From: Selenomonas sp.
GTDB lineage: Bacteria > Bacillota > Negativicutes > Selenomonadales > Selenomonadaceae
Reading direction: 5' to 3'
NCBI GenBank assembly: GCA_003518745.1
Contig: DOYB01000257.1
Coordinates: 1-18,604, forward strand
Length of the DNA stretch: 18,604 nucleotides
The number at the start of each line of letters is the position of its first letter. Position 1 is the first letter of the stretch. Position numbers and translations under genes: made by a program. The notes below the pieces were generated by a model, which ran no database searches, had not been told where the DNA came from, and worked only from the letters and a program-made list of their open reading frames with translations. Positions 1 through 7,295 of this stretch are shown one piece after another.

Positions 1-390
1 ACCGGATACAACATAAAGGGGGACCCTGCCGGAAAAATCAATTTGGAGGCTCTTTGCAAGGCAATGGGATTCCAAAGGGTAAGGGTGGTAGATCCCTACA
101 ATCTGAAGGAATGCGAACAGGCTATCACCGAAGAGCTGGCTGTTCCTGAAGCATCTGTCATTATTTCCCGCCGGCCCTGCGCCCTTTTGAAGAAGGTCAA
201 GCATAAGGCGCCTCTTGCCGTTGACAAGGATAAGTGCATAGGCTGCAAGTCCTGCATGCGGGTTGGCTGTCCTGCCATATCCATAAAGGATGGCAAGGCC
301 GTGGTGGATGCCACCCAGTGTGTGGGCTGCGGAGTATGCGAGCAGCTGTGCCCCAAACAGGCGTTTTTCAGCACGGAATCTAAGGGTTAA
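1..390 (+). CDS. iorA: Indolepyruvate:ferredoxin oxidoreductase alpha subunit, C-terminal part (5' end outside window)
   Basis: The reading frame is open to the left edge of the window, so only about the last 129 residues are present; the family is usually near 600 residues. IorA binds thiamine diphosphate and, with IorB, oxidatively decarboxylates indolepyruvate and other aryl pyruvates to aryl-acetyl-CoA, passing electrons to ferredoxin in the cytoplasm. The visible part is the ferredoxin-like tail: a first cluster motif CIGCKSCMRVGCP and a second CVGCGVCEQLCP, each a CxxCxxC...CP signature for a 4Fe-4S cluster. iorB starts 12 bases after the stop, which fixes the subunit assignment. The TTG at 43 is only an internal codon. 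Family identity is strong because of the paired iorB; substrate preference is inferred. Confidence 0.9.
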   Translation, partial: TGYNIKGDPAGKINLEALCKAMGFQRVRVVDPYNLKECEQAITEELAVPEASVIISRRPCALLKKVKHKAPLAVDKDKCIGCKSCMRVGCPAISIKDGKAVVDATQCVGCGVCEQLCPKQAFFSTESKG

Positions 391-402
391 GGAGGCGGCG
401 CT

Positions 403-978
403 ATGGAAACGAAAAATATAATAATCATTGGCGTCGGCGGTCAGGGTTCTCTTCTCGCAAGCAAGATCCTGGGTGACCTGCTGCTTCGTCAAGGCTATGA
501 TGTCAAGGTATCTGAAGTTCATGGAATGTCCCAGCGCGGGGGCAGTGTCATAACCTATGTAAGATTTGGCGATAAGGTGTATTCCCCTGTGGTTGATGAG
601 GGAGAGGCCGATTTCATAGTCTCCTTCGAGATACTGGAAACGGCAAGATGGCTTTCCTGCCTGAAACCGGGCGGACAGATAGTGACTAATACCCAGCAGA
701 TAGACCCCATGCCGGTAATCACGGGAGCCGCGGCATACCCTGATGGATTGGTGGAGAAGATAAAGGCGAAGGGTATCAAGATTGATGCTATGGACTGCCT
801 GTCCCTCGCAAGGGAAGCAGGTTCGCCAAAGGCAGTTAATATTGTACTTCTCGGCAGGCTTTCCCATTATTTTGACATCAGTGACGAGGTCTGGCAGGAG
901 ACCTTGAGTGCCAATGTTCCGCCCAAATTCCTCGATATCAACAGGAAGGCTTTCGAATTGGGAAGAAATAAGGCGTAA
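403..978 (+). CDS. iorB: Indolepyruvate:ferredoxin oxidoreductase beta subunit
   Basis: This 191-residue protein is the gamma-type domain partner of IorA (pyruvate ferredoxin/flavodoxin oxidoreductase family). The N-terminus shows the nucleotide/CoA-fold glycine motif IIIIGVGGQGS (residues 5-15) followed by the family hallmark EVHGMSQRGGSV, typical of IorB and related 2-oxoacid oxidoreductase gamma subunits. Length matches stand-alone IorB proteins (about 190-200 residues). The ATG at 403 is preceded by GGAGG at 391-395, directly after the iorA stop, so the two subunits are translated from one message. The enzyme works in the degradation or, run backwards, the synthesis of aromatic amino acids in anaerobes. 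No terminator is evident after the stop; the next gene has its own promoter. Confidence 0.93.
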   Translation: METKNIIIIGVGGQGSLLASKILGDLLLRQGYDVKVSEVHGMSQRGGSVITYVRFGDKVYSPVVDEGEADFIVSFEILETARWLSCLKPGGQIVTNTQQIDPMPVITGAAAYPDGLVEKIKAKGIKIDAMDCLSLAREAGSPKAVNIVLLGRLSHYFDISDEVWQETLSANVPPKFLDINRKAFELGRNKA

Positions 979-996
979 ACCTTTACACAAAAGGGA

Positions 997-1025
997 TTGC
1001 ACGCATTGCGGGCTTATGATAGAAT
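997..1025 (+). promoter_or_regulatory. Predicted sigma-A promoter of the mltG-efp operon
   Basis: TTGCAC at 997-1002 and TAGAAT at 1020-1025 are separated by exactly 17 bases, with a TG at 1017-1018 that makes an extended -10. It lies in the 70-base gap between iorB and mltG, and the mltG start follows about 27 bases after the -10. The -35 is weak (3 of 6) but the extended -10 compensates. Confidence 0.65.
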
Positions 1026-1051
1026 GCAATGGAATTTGAGTTGAGGAAGTG

Positions 1052-2221
1052 ATGGTGGTGTCTCCCAATTTACCTGATATGTCGGATAAGCTGCATGAAT
1101 TAAAGGATGATTGCATCAGCTTCGTCAATGAGCTAAAGCGAAAATGCTGCTCTTTCTTTAATAAATCCAATGAAGAAACGTCTGTTGACGATATATTGAG
1201 TGACATCACGAGCGATGGACTGTATAGCAGGAAGTGGATCATAATCGCTGTCCTCGTTGCGTTACTTTTCTTGTCAGGCTGTTCTGCTGCAATCCTACTG
1301 TCGGATTCTTCCAATCTCGCAAGCAGTAACGAAGAAATAATTATTCAGGTCAGACCCGGAGACAATGCCCGGATAATTGCGGAAAAGCTTGAGGATAACG
1401 GAGTAATCCCGAATCGCCATAAGTTCTTCTGGTACGCGAAGTGGCTTGGGGAGGAAAATAACTTTAAAACCGGAGCATATATTTTCCACGGCAATATGGA
1501 CATGAATGAGGTTATAAACGCGCTTGTGTCAGGCTCCACTTCCGTAGCCCGCTTCACCATACCGGAGGGCTTCGGTGTCAAGGAAATCGCGGAAAGACTG
1601 GAGCAGGAAGGCATTGCGGATAAGAACGAATTCCTGAAAAAGGCAAAGGACTTTGCTCCCTATAGTTACATGAAAAAGCAGAAGGATGTCCGCTATGCGG
1701 CTGAGGGCTTTTTGTTCCCTGATACCTATACGGTTGAAAAGGGTACAGATGTGGACCAGCTTCTTGAAATCATGGCGAAGGACATGGATGAAAGACTGAC
1801 GCCGGAGCTGAGAGAACGCGCCCAAAATCAGAATCTCACGATTTACGAGCTTATAACCCTTGCCTCATTAGTGGAGAAGGAAGCTAGATATGACGAGGAC
1901 CGTCCCATAATAGCCCAGGTTTTTTTCAAGCGCTTGGAGATAGGGATGCCATTGCAGACGGATGCTTCCTTGCAATACCTATTGGACGAGCCCAAGGAAG
2001 ATGTCTCCATAGCGGATACCAAGATAGAATCACCCTATAATACCTATCAGAATATGGGCCTTCCTCCAGGTCCAATAGCGAGTCCCGGCATGAAGGCAAT
2101 AGAGGCAGTGCTTTATCCCGCTGATACAAACTATCTCTACTTCGTGGCTGACAGGGATGGCCACAACCACTATTCGGATAACTATTCCACCCATCTTGAT
2201 CTGGTTGACCAAGTCAGATGA
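1052..2221 (+). CDS. mltG: Endolytic murein transglycosylase MltG (YceG family)
   Basis: MltG is a membrane-anchored lytic transglycosylase that cuts nascent glycan strands and is thought to set where peptidoglycan synthesis ends. The protein has a basic, cytoplasmic N-terminal stretch of about 63 residues, one transmembrane segment (about residues 64-85, IIIAVLVALLFLSGCSAAIL region), then a periplasmic LysM-like part and the YceG catalytic domain. The catalytic motif LASLVEKEA is present, with the first Glu (residue 275 from this ATG) equivalent to E. coli E218, followed by the family stretch RLEIGMPLQTD. About 389 residues fits Firmicute homologues with a longer N-terminal tail. GTG codons at 1049 and 1055 flank the chosen ATG at 1052, which has GAGGAAG upstream. 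It is the first gene of the operon ending with efp; mltG next to a U32 family gene is also known from Bacillus (yrrL-yrrO). Confidence 0.92.
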   Translation: MVVSPNLPDMSDKLHELKDDCISFVNELKRKCCSFFNKSNEETSVDDILSDITSDGLYSRKWIIIAVLVALLFLSGCSAAILLSDSSNLASSNEEIIIQVRPGDNARIIAEKLEDNGVIPNRHKFFWYAKWLGEENNFKTGAYIFHGNMDMNEVINALVSGSTSVARFTIPEGFGVKEIAERLEQEGIADKNEFLKKAKDFAPYSYMKKQKDVRYAAEGFLFPDTYTVEKGTDVDQLLEIMAKDMDERLTPELRERAQNQNLTIYELITLASLVEKEARYDEDRPIIAQVFFKRLEIGMPLQTDASLQYLLDEPKEDVSIADTKIESPYNTYQNMGLPPGPIASPGMKAIEAVLYPADTNYLYFVADRDGHNHYSDNYSTHLDLVDQVR

Positions 2222-2260
2222 AGCGATACAGTGCCTGTGGAAATAGCATGGAGGTAACGG

Positions 2261-3484
2261 ATGGTCAAAGCTAAACCTGAGCTGCTGGCACCTGCAGGCA
2301 GTATGGAAAAGCTGAAGGCTGCGATACTATTTGGCGCGGATGCCGTTTATCTTGGAGGTAAATCCTTTGGGCTCCGCGCCTTCAGCAGCAATTTCAGCAG
2401 GGCAGGACTAAAGGAAGCCGTCGAATTTGTTCACAGTCATGGAAAACGTGTTTATGTGACGGTAAACATCTATGCCCATAACTCAGATATCGAGGCTATG
2501 GGGGATTATTTGAGTTATTTGCGGGATATTTCGGTGGATGCTCTCCTTATTTCGGATTTAGGCGTTTTTCAACTAGCGAGGGAGATTATCCCGGAAATGG
2601 AGCTGCATGTCAGCACCCAGGCTAATATAACAAATTGGAAATCCGCGAATGTTTGGGGAAGCATGGGGGCTAAGCGGATTGTGCTGGCGCGTGAAATGTC
2701 CCGGAGTGAGATTCGTGAAATCCGCGGGCACTTCGGCGGCGAAATTGAAATGTTCGTCCATGGAGCCATGTGCATTTCCTATTCCGGAAGATGCTATCTC
2801 AGCAGTTACATGACAGGTCGTGACGCCAACCGTGGCGGCTGCGCCCAGCCCTGTCGATGGAAATACAATCTGATGGAGGAAAACCGTCAGGGACAGTTCT
2901 TCCCGGTAGAGGAGGATGAACGGGGTACTTATATCATGAACTCCAAGGATATGTGCCTGCTGCCCCATTTAAAGGACGTAATAGAAAGTGGCGTAAACAG
3001 CCTTAAGATTGAGGGGCGCATGAAAAGCGTCCACTATGTCGCAAGCGTGGTCAAGGCCTATCGAATGGCCATAGACAGCTATTTTGAAAATCCTGATGGA
3101 TTTACCGTGAAAGCTGAATGGCTTGAGGAATTGGAGAAGGTTTCCCATCGTGCCTATACCACCGGTTTTTATTTCCATCCACCCACAGAGGAGGATCAAA
3201 TCTACGGAACCTCATCATATGAGCAAACCTCCGAATTTGTCGGGCTTGTCAAAGATTATGATGAGGCAGGCGGTATCGCGACAGTTGAGCAGAGGAACAA
3301 TATGAAACTGGGGCAGGAGATTGAATTTTTCCAGCCAAAGGGTGAGGGCTTTCGGCAGAAACTTGAGAAGATGTACGACGAGGAAGGCAATCCCATAGCT
3401 GTGGCTCCACACCCACAGCAGATATTGAAGATTCCAGTAAGGCAGGCTGTTATGCCATGGACAATTCTACGAAGAGATATATGA
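2261..3484 (+). CDS. U32 peptidase family protein, TrhP-like tRNA hydroxylation factor
   Basis: This 407-residue protein belongs to the U32 (collagenase-like) family. It starts with the typical PELLAPAGSMEKLKAAI and GADAVYLGG motifs and carries the full U32 signature EMFVHGAMCISYSGRCYLS. Four cysteines in the pattern C-x6-C-x15-C-x3-C (GAMC, GRC, GGC, QPC) match the iron-sulphur binding cysteines of the TrhP group. In that group the protein hydroxylates U34 of tRNA (ho5U), a step that depends on prephenate. The older name 'collagenase' is probably misleading here. The ATG at 2261 has GGAGGT at 2250-2255. It sits 39 bases after mltG and 22 before the acylphosphatase gene; aroQ in the same operon feeds the pathway that makes prephenate. 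The family call is sure; the exact tRNA role is inferred from homologues. Confidence 0.88.
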   Translation: MVKAKPELLAPAGSMEKLKAAILFGADAVYLGGKSFGLRAFSSNFSRAGLKEAVEFVHSHGKRVYVTVNIYAHNSDIEAMGDYLSYLRDISVDALLISDLGVFQLAREIIPEMELHVSTQANITNWKSANVWGSMGAKRIVLAREMSRSEIREIRGHFGGEIEMFVHGAMCISYSGRCYLSSYMTGRDANRGGCAQPCRWKYNLMEENRQGQFFPVEEDERGTYIMNSKDMCLLPHLKDVIESGVNSLKIEGRMKSVHYVASVVKAYRMAIDSYFENPDGFTVKAEWLEELEKVSHRAYTTGFYFHPPTEEDQIYGTSSYEQTSEFVGLVKDYDEAGGIATVEQRNNMKLGQEIEFFQPKGEGFRQKLEKMYDEEGNPIAVAPHPQQILKIPVRQAVMPWTILRRDI

Positions 3485-3506
3485 TGTATGAAAGGAGTTG
3501 TATCTG

Positions 3507-3788
3507 ATGGGTGAGGTAGTGCGCTATTTTGGACGTGCCACCGGACGCGTTCAGGGGGTTGGATTCCGCTATTTCGTGCAGCAGAACGCAAGGGAACTCC
3601 GTATGACCGGCTGGGTCAAGAACATGGATGACGGTTCTGTAACCATGGAGCTTCAAGGAAGTCAGGATCAGATTGACGACTTGGAAAAACGCATCCTGAA
3701 GGGCAATTATTTCGTCCATGTAAATGAACTGAAGCTGGAGCAAATCGCGCCGGTTGAGAAAGAAAAGCTTTTTGACATCCGCTACTGA
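3507..3788 (+). CDS. acyP: Acylphosphatase
   Basis: A 93-residue acylphosphatase that hydrolyses the carboxyl-phosphate bond of small acyl phosphates (for example acetyl phosphate) in the cytoplasm. Both family signatures are complete: ATGRVQGVGFR (the phosphate-binding loop with catalytic Arg21) and GWVKNMDDGSVTMELQG (with catalytic Asn39). The length is the usual 90-95 residues. The frame could start upstream at TTG 3498, but that codon abuts the ribosome binding site AAAGGAG (3491-3497); the ATG at 3507, nine bases downstream of it, is the better start. It is the third gene of the mltG-efp operon, with 13 bases to aroQ. Confidence 0.94.
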   Translation: MGEVVRYFGRATGRVQGVGFRYFVQQNARELRMTGWVKNMDDGSVTMELQGSQDQIDDLEKRILKGNYFVHVNELKLEQIAPVEKEKLFDIRY

Positions 3789-3801
3789 TGGGAGGAACAG
3801 A

Positions 3802-4251
3802 ATGAAGAAAATACTTGTTCTCCATGGCCCTAACCTGAATCTTTTGGGCACGCGGGAGCCGGAAATTTATGGACGAGATACCCTTGATGATATAAACGAA
3901 ATGCTTAGGAAACGCGCCGGTGAGGCCGGTATTCAGGAGATTGACTTTCTGCAGTCCAATTATGAGGGCGAACTGGTGGAAGCAATACAGAAGGCCAGAG
4001 GCAAATATGGGTTTATCCTGCTGAACCCCGGAGCCTTTACTCATTACAGCATCGCCATACGGGACGCAATCTCTGCCATCGACGTACCTGTCATTGAGCT
4101 TCACCTTTCAAATGTCCACAATCGTGAGGAATTCCGCCACCATTCTGTTCTTTCTCCCGTGGTCATGGGGCAGGTTGTAGGCTTTGGAGTTGACAGCTAT
4201 CTGGGTGCTTTGGATATTGCCATCAGAAAGTTGGAGCGTATGGAAGCATGA
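3802..4251 (+). CDS. aroQ: Type II 3-dehydroquinate dehydratase
   Basis: AroQ converts 3-dehydroquinate to 3-dehydroshikimate in the shikimate pathway, through the anti-elimination used by type II enzymes. The 149-residue protein has the entire motif set: HGPNLNLLGTREPEIYG with the flexible-loop Arg18 and catalytic Tyr23, LNPGAFTHYSIAIRDAI, and ELHLSNVHNREEFRHHS with the catalytic His and the substrate-binding Ser/His. Length equals the family norm of about 145-150. The ATG at 3802 follows GGGAGGA at 3790-3796; the longer frame from TTG 3754 would lie inside the acylphosphatase gene. The stop TGA overlaps the next start as ATGA (4248-4251), so translation of the peptidase gene is probably coupled. 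The order aroQ-pepP-efp is conserved in Bacillus and other Firmicutes. Confidence 0.97.
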   Translation: MKKILVLHGPNLNLLGTREPEIYGRDTLDDINEMLRKRAGEAGIQEIDFLQSNYEGELVEAIQKARGKYGFILLNPGAFTHYSIAIRDAISAIDVPVIELHLSNVHNREEFRHHSVLSPVVMGQVVGFGVDSYLGALDIAIRKLERMEA

Positions 4252-5315
4252 ATGGAAATAGATTGGATGCTGTCAGAAATTTGATGGAGGAGCATGATAT
4301 CGATGCGCTCCTTATAAACAAGCTGGTTCATTTACACTATTTCAGCGGTTTTCGTGGAGACGACTCAGCCCTGTTGATTTTCAAGGATCGTGCTCTCCTC
4401 ATTACCGACAGCAGATACACAGAGCAGGCAGCGGCAGAAGCACCTGACTTTGAAATAATCTGCCAGAAGGATGGTCTTTGGAAAAAAGTTTCCGAGTGTG
4501 TCAATGAAGGTGAAATCAAGGTTTTAGGCTTTGAGAGCAACGCCGTTCTTTACGAAACTTATGAAAAGCTCAGGAAGCTTATGGGGCAGGTGGAATTCAA
4601 AGGAGTAAAGCTTGACGAGCTCCGGCAGGTGAAGGATGAGGAAGAGATTGCTCTCATTCGAAAAGCCTGTGAAATCGCGGATTCTGCTTTCCTTGACATC
4701 ATAGAATTTATCCGGCCCGGAATCAGCGAGATTGAGGTCGCGGCAAGACTGGAGCAGTACATGCGAAGCCTTGGTTCCGAGAGGCCCGCCTTTGCCACTA
4801 TAGTAGCCTCAGGAAAACGGGGCAGCATGCCGCATGGAATTGCATCAGAAAAGTTGATTGTTTCGGGAGAATTTGTTACAATGGACTACGGTGCAGTGTA
4901 TAAGGGCTACCATTCGGATATAACTCGCACTATTTGTGTGGGGAAGGCGGATGATGAACAGCGCCGTGTCTACGAGGCAGTGCTGAGCGCGCAGCTTATG
5001 GGTCTTTCCAATGTGACTGCAGGAGCCTCTGGAAAGGCTGTGGATAAGGCCGCCAGGGACTGTCTGAAAGCGGCGGGATTGGACGAGTATTTCGGACACG
5101 GTCTTGGACACAGCTTGGGGCTGGAGATTCACGAGGAACCAAGGCTGTCTCCTAAAAGTAATTGCGAGCATCTGCTTAACAATATGCTGGTGACGGTAGA
5201 ACCCGGTGTATATATCCCCGGATGGGGAGGAATTCGCATCGAGGACACTGTTCTGGTGAAAGACAGTGGGGGAGAACCGTTGACCCTGTGTACCAAACAG
5301 CTTTTAGAAGTGTAA
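4248..5315 (+). CDS. Xaa-Pro aminopeptidase / M24B family metallopeptidase
   Basis: This 355-residue cytoplasmic enzyme removes N-terminal residues preceding proline or splits X-Pro dipeptides. An N-terminal creatinase-like domain (about residues 1-125, LLINKLVHLHYFSGF, ITDSRYTEQA) precedes the pita-bread M24 catalytic domain. All five metal ligands are seen: Asp213 and Asp224 in TMDYGAVYKGYHSDITRT, His288 in GHGLGHSLG, Glu318 in VTVEPGVY and Glu332 in IRIEDTV. The start ATG overlaps the aroQ stop by four bases. In Bacillus the same position upstream of efp is held by YqhT, a close relative. Its link to efp (EF-P helps ribosomes pass proline stretches, this enzyme recycles proline peptides) is suggestive but not proof of a joint function. 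Whether it acts as PepP or PepQ cannot be decided here. Confidence 0.92.
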   Translation: MNGNRLDAVRNLMEEHDIDALLINKLVHLHYFSGFRGDDSALLIFKDRALLITDSRYTEQAAAEAPDFEIICQKDGLWKKVSECVNEGEIKVLGFESNAVLYETYEKLRKLMGQVEFKGVKLDELRQVKDEEEIALIRKACEIADSAFLDIIEFIRPGISEIEVAARLEQYMRSLGSERPAFATIVASGKRGSMPHGIASEKLIVSGEFVTMDYGAVYKGYHSDITRTICVGKADDEQRRVYEAVLSAQLMGLSNVTAGASGKAVDKAARDCLKAAGLDEYFGHGLGHSLGLEIHEEPRLSPKSNCEHLLNNMLVTVEPGVYIPGWGGIRIEDTVLVKDSGGEPLTLCTKQLLEV

Positions 5316-5339
5316 TAAATGTTATGGAGGTTTTCATCA

Positions 5340-5897
5340 ATGATTTCAAGTACAGATTTCCGCACAGGCCTTACCATCGAGATTGACGGTGGAGCATGGC
5401 AGGTTGTAGAGTTCCAGCATGTTAAGCCGGGCAAGGGTGCTGCTTTCGTGCGCACGAAGATCAAGAATGTTGAGACAGGCGCTGTTGTTGAGCGTACCTT
5501 TAACCCAAATGAAAAGATGCCGGCTGCGCATCTTGACACCAGGAAGATGCAGTATCTCTATGAAACCGATGGAATGTATACGTTCATGGATACTGAGACC
5601 TATGAGCAGACAGAGCTTAACAAGGAACAGTTGGGAGACGCGCTTAACTATCTCATGGAGAACATGGAAGTCAGCCTCCAGACCTTCAAGGGGCGCATAA
5701 TCGGTATTAATCTTCCCAATTCCGTAGAACTCAAGGTTACCGAGTGCGAGCCCAGTGTGAAGGGAAATACGGCTACTGGCGCTACCAAGAATGCTACCGT
5801 AGAAACCGGCTATGTGGTCAGAGTTCCCCTCTTCGTCAACGAAGGGGACGTTCTTCGTATCGATACCCGCACCGGAAATTACATCGAAAGAGCTTAA
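5340..5897 (+). CDS. efp: Translation elongation factor P
   Basis: EF-P binds between the ribosomal P and E sites and relieves stalling at polyproline motifs. The protein is exactly the canonical 185 residues when started at ATG 5340, which has ATGGAGG at 5324-5330 nine bases upstream; the frame can be opened from TTG 5319 but without a ribosome binding site. The three OB/KOW-type domains are recognisable. The loop HVKPGKGAAFVR carries Lys32, the residue that Bacillus-type EF-P modifies with 5-aminopentanol, rather than the EpmA-type context. The C-terminal YVVRVPLFVNEGDVLRIDTRTGNYIERA is the family end motif. It is the last gene of the operon, followed 11 bases later by a strong terminator. 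Confidence 0.98.
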   Translation: MISSTDFRTGLTIEIDGGAWQVVEFQHVKPGKGAAFVRTKIKNVETGAVVERTFNPNEKMPAAHLDTRKMQYLYETDGMYTFMDTETYEQTELNKEQLGDALNYLMENMEVSLQTFKGRIIGINLPNSVELKVTECEPSVKGNTATGATKNATVETGYVVRVPLFVNEGDVLRIDTRTGNYIERA

Positions 5898-5908
5898 GCT
5901 TCAAATTA

Positions 5909-5953
5909 AGCGTAACGAGATCAGTTTTCTGTTTCCCGTTGCGCTCTTTTTTT
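5909..5953 (+). terminator. Intrinsic terminator after efp
   Basis: AGCGTAACGAG (5909-5919) pairs with CCCGTTGCGCT (5935-5945), with one G-T pair and one A-C mismatch. The loop itself can form CAG/CTG, and a run of seven T (5947-5953) follows. It ends the mltG-efp operon and separates it from the pilC-like gene. Confidence 0.88.
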
Positions 5954-5972
5954 CACCATCTACTACTTTCTT

Positions 5973-6000
5973 TTGCAAAGGAATTGGAGTATACTATAAA
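5973..6000 (+). promoter_or_regulatory. Candidate promoter of the pilC-like/speB unit
   Basis: TTGCAA at 5973-5978 and TATAAA at 5995-6000 are 16 bases apart, just downstream of the efp terminator. An alternative -10, TATACT at 5990-5995, overlaps. A new promoter is needed here because the terminator isolates the next genes. The exact hexamers are uncertain. Confidence 0.4.
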
Positions 6001-6003
6001 AAA

Positions 6004-6030
6004 GTTCTCTCTGTGAGAACAAATGTTCTT
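6004..6030. promoter_or_regulatory. Overlapping inverted repeats including a LexA/DinR-like box
   Basis: GTTCTC (6004-6009) and GAGAAC (6015-6020) form a perfect inverted repeat with a 5-base spacer. The second arm also forms GAAC-AAAT-GTTC (6017-6028), which fits the Gram-positive LexA (DinR) core GAAC-N4-GTTC; the 14-base site 6016-6029 agrees with the Bacillus consensus at 12 positions. It lies just downstream of the candidate -10 and upstream of the pilC-like start, where a repressor could block initiation or early elongation. The RNA could alternatively form mutually exclusive hairpins, the second followed by U residues. Function is inferred. Confidence 0.4.
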
Positions 6031-6054
6031 TTTCAAAAGAAAGGACTGGTGAAT

Positions 6055-7257
6055 TTGGAACGTTTCAAATATGTGGCTAGGACTGCCACCGGAGAACTGC
6101 AGGAAGGAACCTTGGATGCCGAAAGCTTGAGGGAGGCAGCCGGGATACTTCGGGAGCAGGGAATGTTTGTTATTAAGCTGTTGCAATCCAAGGGTGACAG
6201 GACATTTTTTCCGGTACCTCAATCCGCGGGGAATCCCAAATACGCGGCGCTTTTCTGCAGACAGCTTTCTGTGATGCTGGATGAGCAGCCCCTTAATGAA
6301 ATCCTCGATATGCTTTCCAAACAGAAAGGGGATAGGAAATATCGGGAAATGGTGCAGGGGATACGCCAGCAGATTGAAATGGGAAAAAATTTGTCAGAGG
6401 CTATGGGGAAGTTCAGAGAGTTTTTTCCCGCAAATGTAATCCATATCGTAGAGGCAGGTCAGGAAAGCGGCAGTCTTTCAAATGTCCTGGAGCGTTTGGC
6501 AGACTTTCTGGAAAAGGAATATGCCGCCAGACAGAAGCTGGAATCTGCGATGCTATATCCGATTCTCATAGGGATTGCTGTTATTTGCGCCATATGCTTC
6601 ATGGTAGTTTTCATTCTCCCAACCTTTGTAGTCCTGTTTGAGAATTTCCAGACAGAGCTTCCCCTTCCCACCAGAATTCTTCTGGCTCTGGGACGTTTTG
6701 CCGAGGTTCACGGCATGTGGATACCTGTAATAACAGCCCTTGCTTTTGCCGGATTTGTCTGGATTTTGAGACAGGAAACGGTTCGGTATTTCATTGACTA
6801 TTGGATTCTGCGTATTCCCTTTATTGGCTCATGGCGGCAGGATACTGAGTGGATGCACATACTGAGTACACTGGCTGTAGAACTGGAAAGCGGTATGCGT
6901 ATAGACGTTGCTCTGCGCATGGTTCGCGAGGTTCCATCCAACAGATATCTGCGGCAGTTTCTGGGAGAGCTTGAAGAAAGCGTGAGCCACGGATACCCGC
7001 TGGTACACATTCTTGGAGCATGCCCGGTATTTCCTCCTATGCTTTTGGAATTGATAGCCGCGGGAGAGAATACAGGTCGGTTGGAGGAGATGCTTCGTAA
7101 AGCCGCGGATTACTGTGAGCTTTCGTCAGAGAATTTTTCACAGAGGCTTCAAGCGATGGCCGAACCTTCGATGCTGCTGTTGCTTGGCGGGGTAGTGATG
7201 GGTTTCGTGCTGTCCATTGTCCTCCCATTGATGGAAATGATGGATCAGGCGATGTAG
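6055..7257 (+). CDS. Type II secretion/type IV pilus inner-membrane protein (GspF/PilC family)
   Basis: About 400 residues, the usual size for GspF/PilC/ComGB, the inner-membrane platform that links the pilus assembly ATPase to the growing pseudopilus. The N-terminus (FKYVARTATGELQEGTLDA, then SLREAAGILREQGMFVIKL) is the PilC leader domain. Two T2SSF domains follow (about 65-190 and 270-390) with membrane segments at about 165-195, 220-240 and 372-395; the repeated helix motifs GQESGSLSNVLERLADFLEKE and GENTGRLEEMLRKAADY mark each repeat. Start: TTG 6055 lies nine bases after AAAGGA; GTG 6049 is too close to it, and the frame extends further upstream only through the terminator. No pilB, pilT, pilin or prepilin peptidase gene is in the window, so the gene is an orphan here. 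The agmatinase gene begins only 38 bases downstream. Confidence 0.87.
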   Translation: MERFKYVARTATGELQEGTLDAESLREAAGILREQGMFVIKLLQSKGDRTFFPVPQSAGNPKYAALFCRQLSVMLDEQPLNEILDMLSKQKGDRKYREMVQGIRQQIEMGKNLSEAMGKFREFFPANVIHIVEAGQESGSLSNVLERLADFLEKEYAARQKLESAMLYPILIGIAVICAICFMVVFILPTFVVLFENFQTELPLPTRILLALGRFAEVHGMWIPVITALAFAGFVWILRQETVRYFIDYWILRIPFIGSWRQDTEWMHILSTLAVELESGMRIDVALRMVREVPSNRYLRQFLGELEESVSHGYPLVHILGACPVFPPMLLELIAAGENTGRLEEMLRKAADYCELSSENFSQRLQAMAEPSMLLLLGGVVMGFVLSIVLPLMEMMDQAM

Positions 7258-7295
7258 ACACTATTAAGTACTCATAATGAAAGTGAGGAATGACT

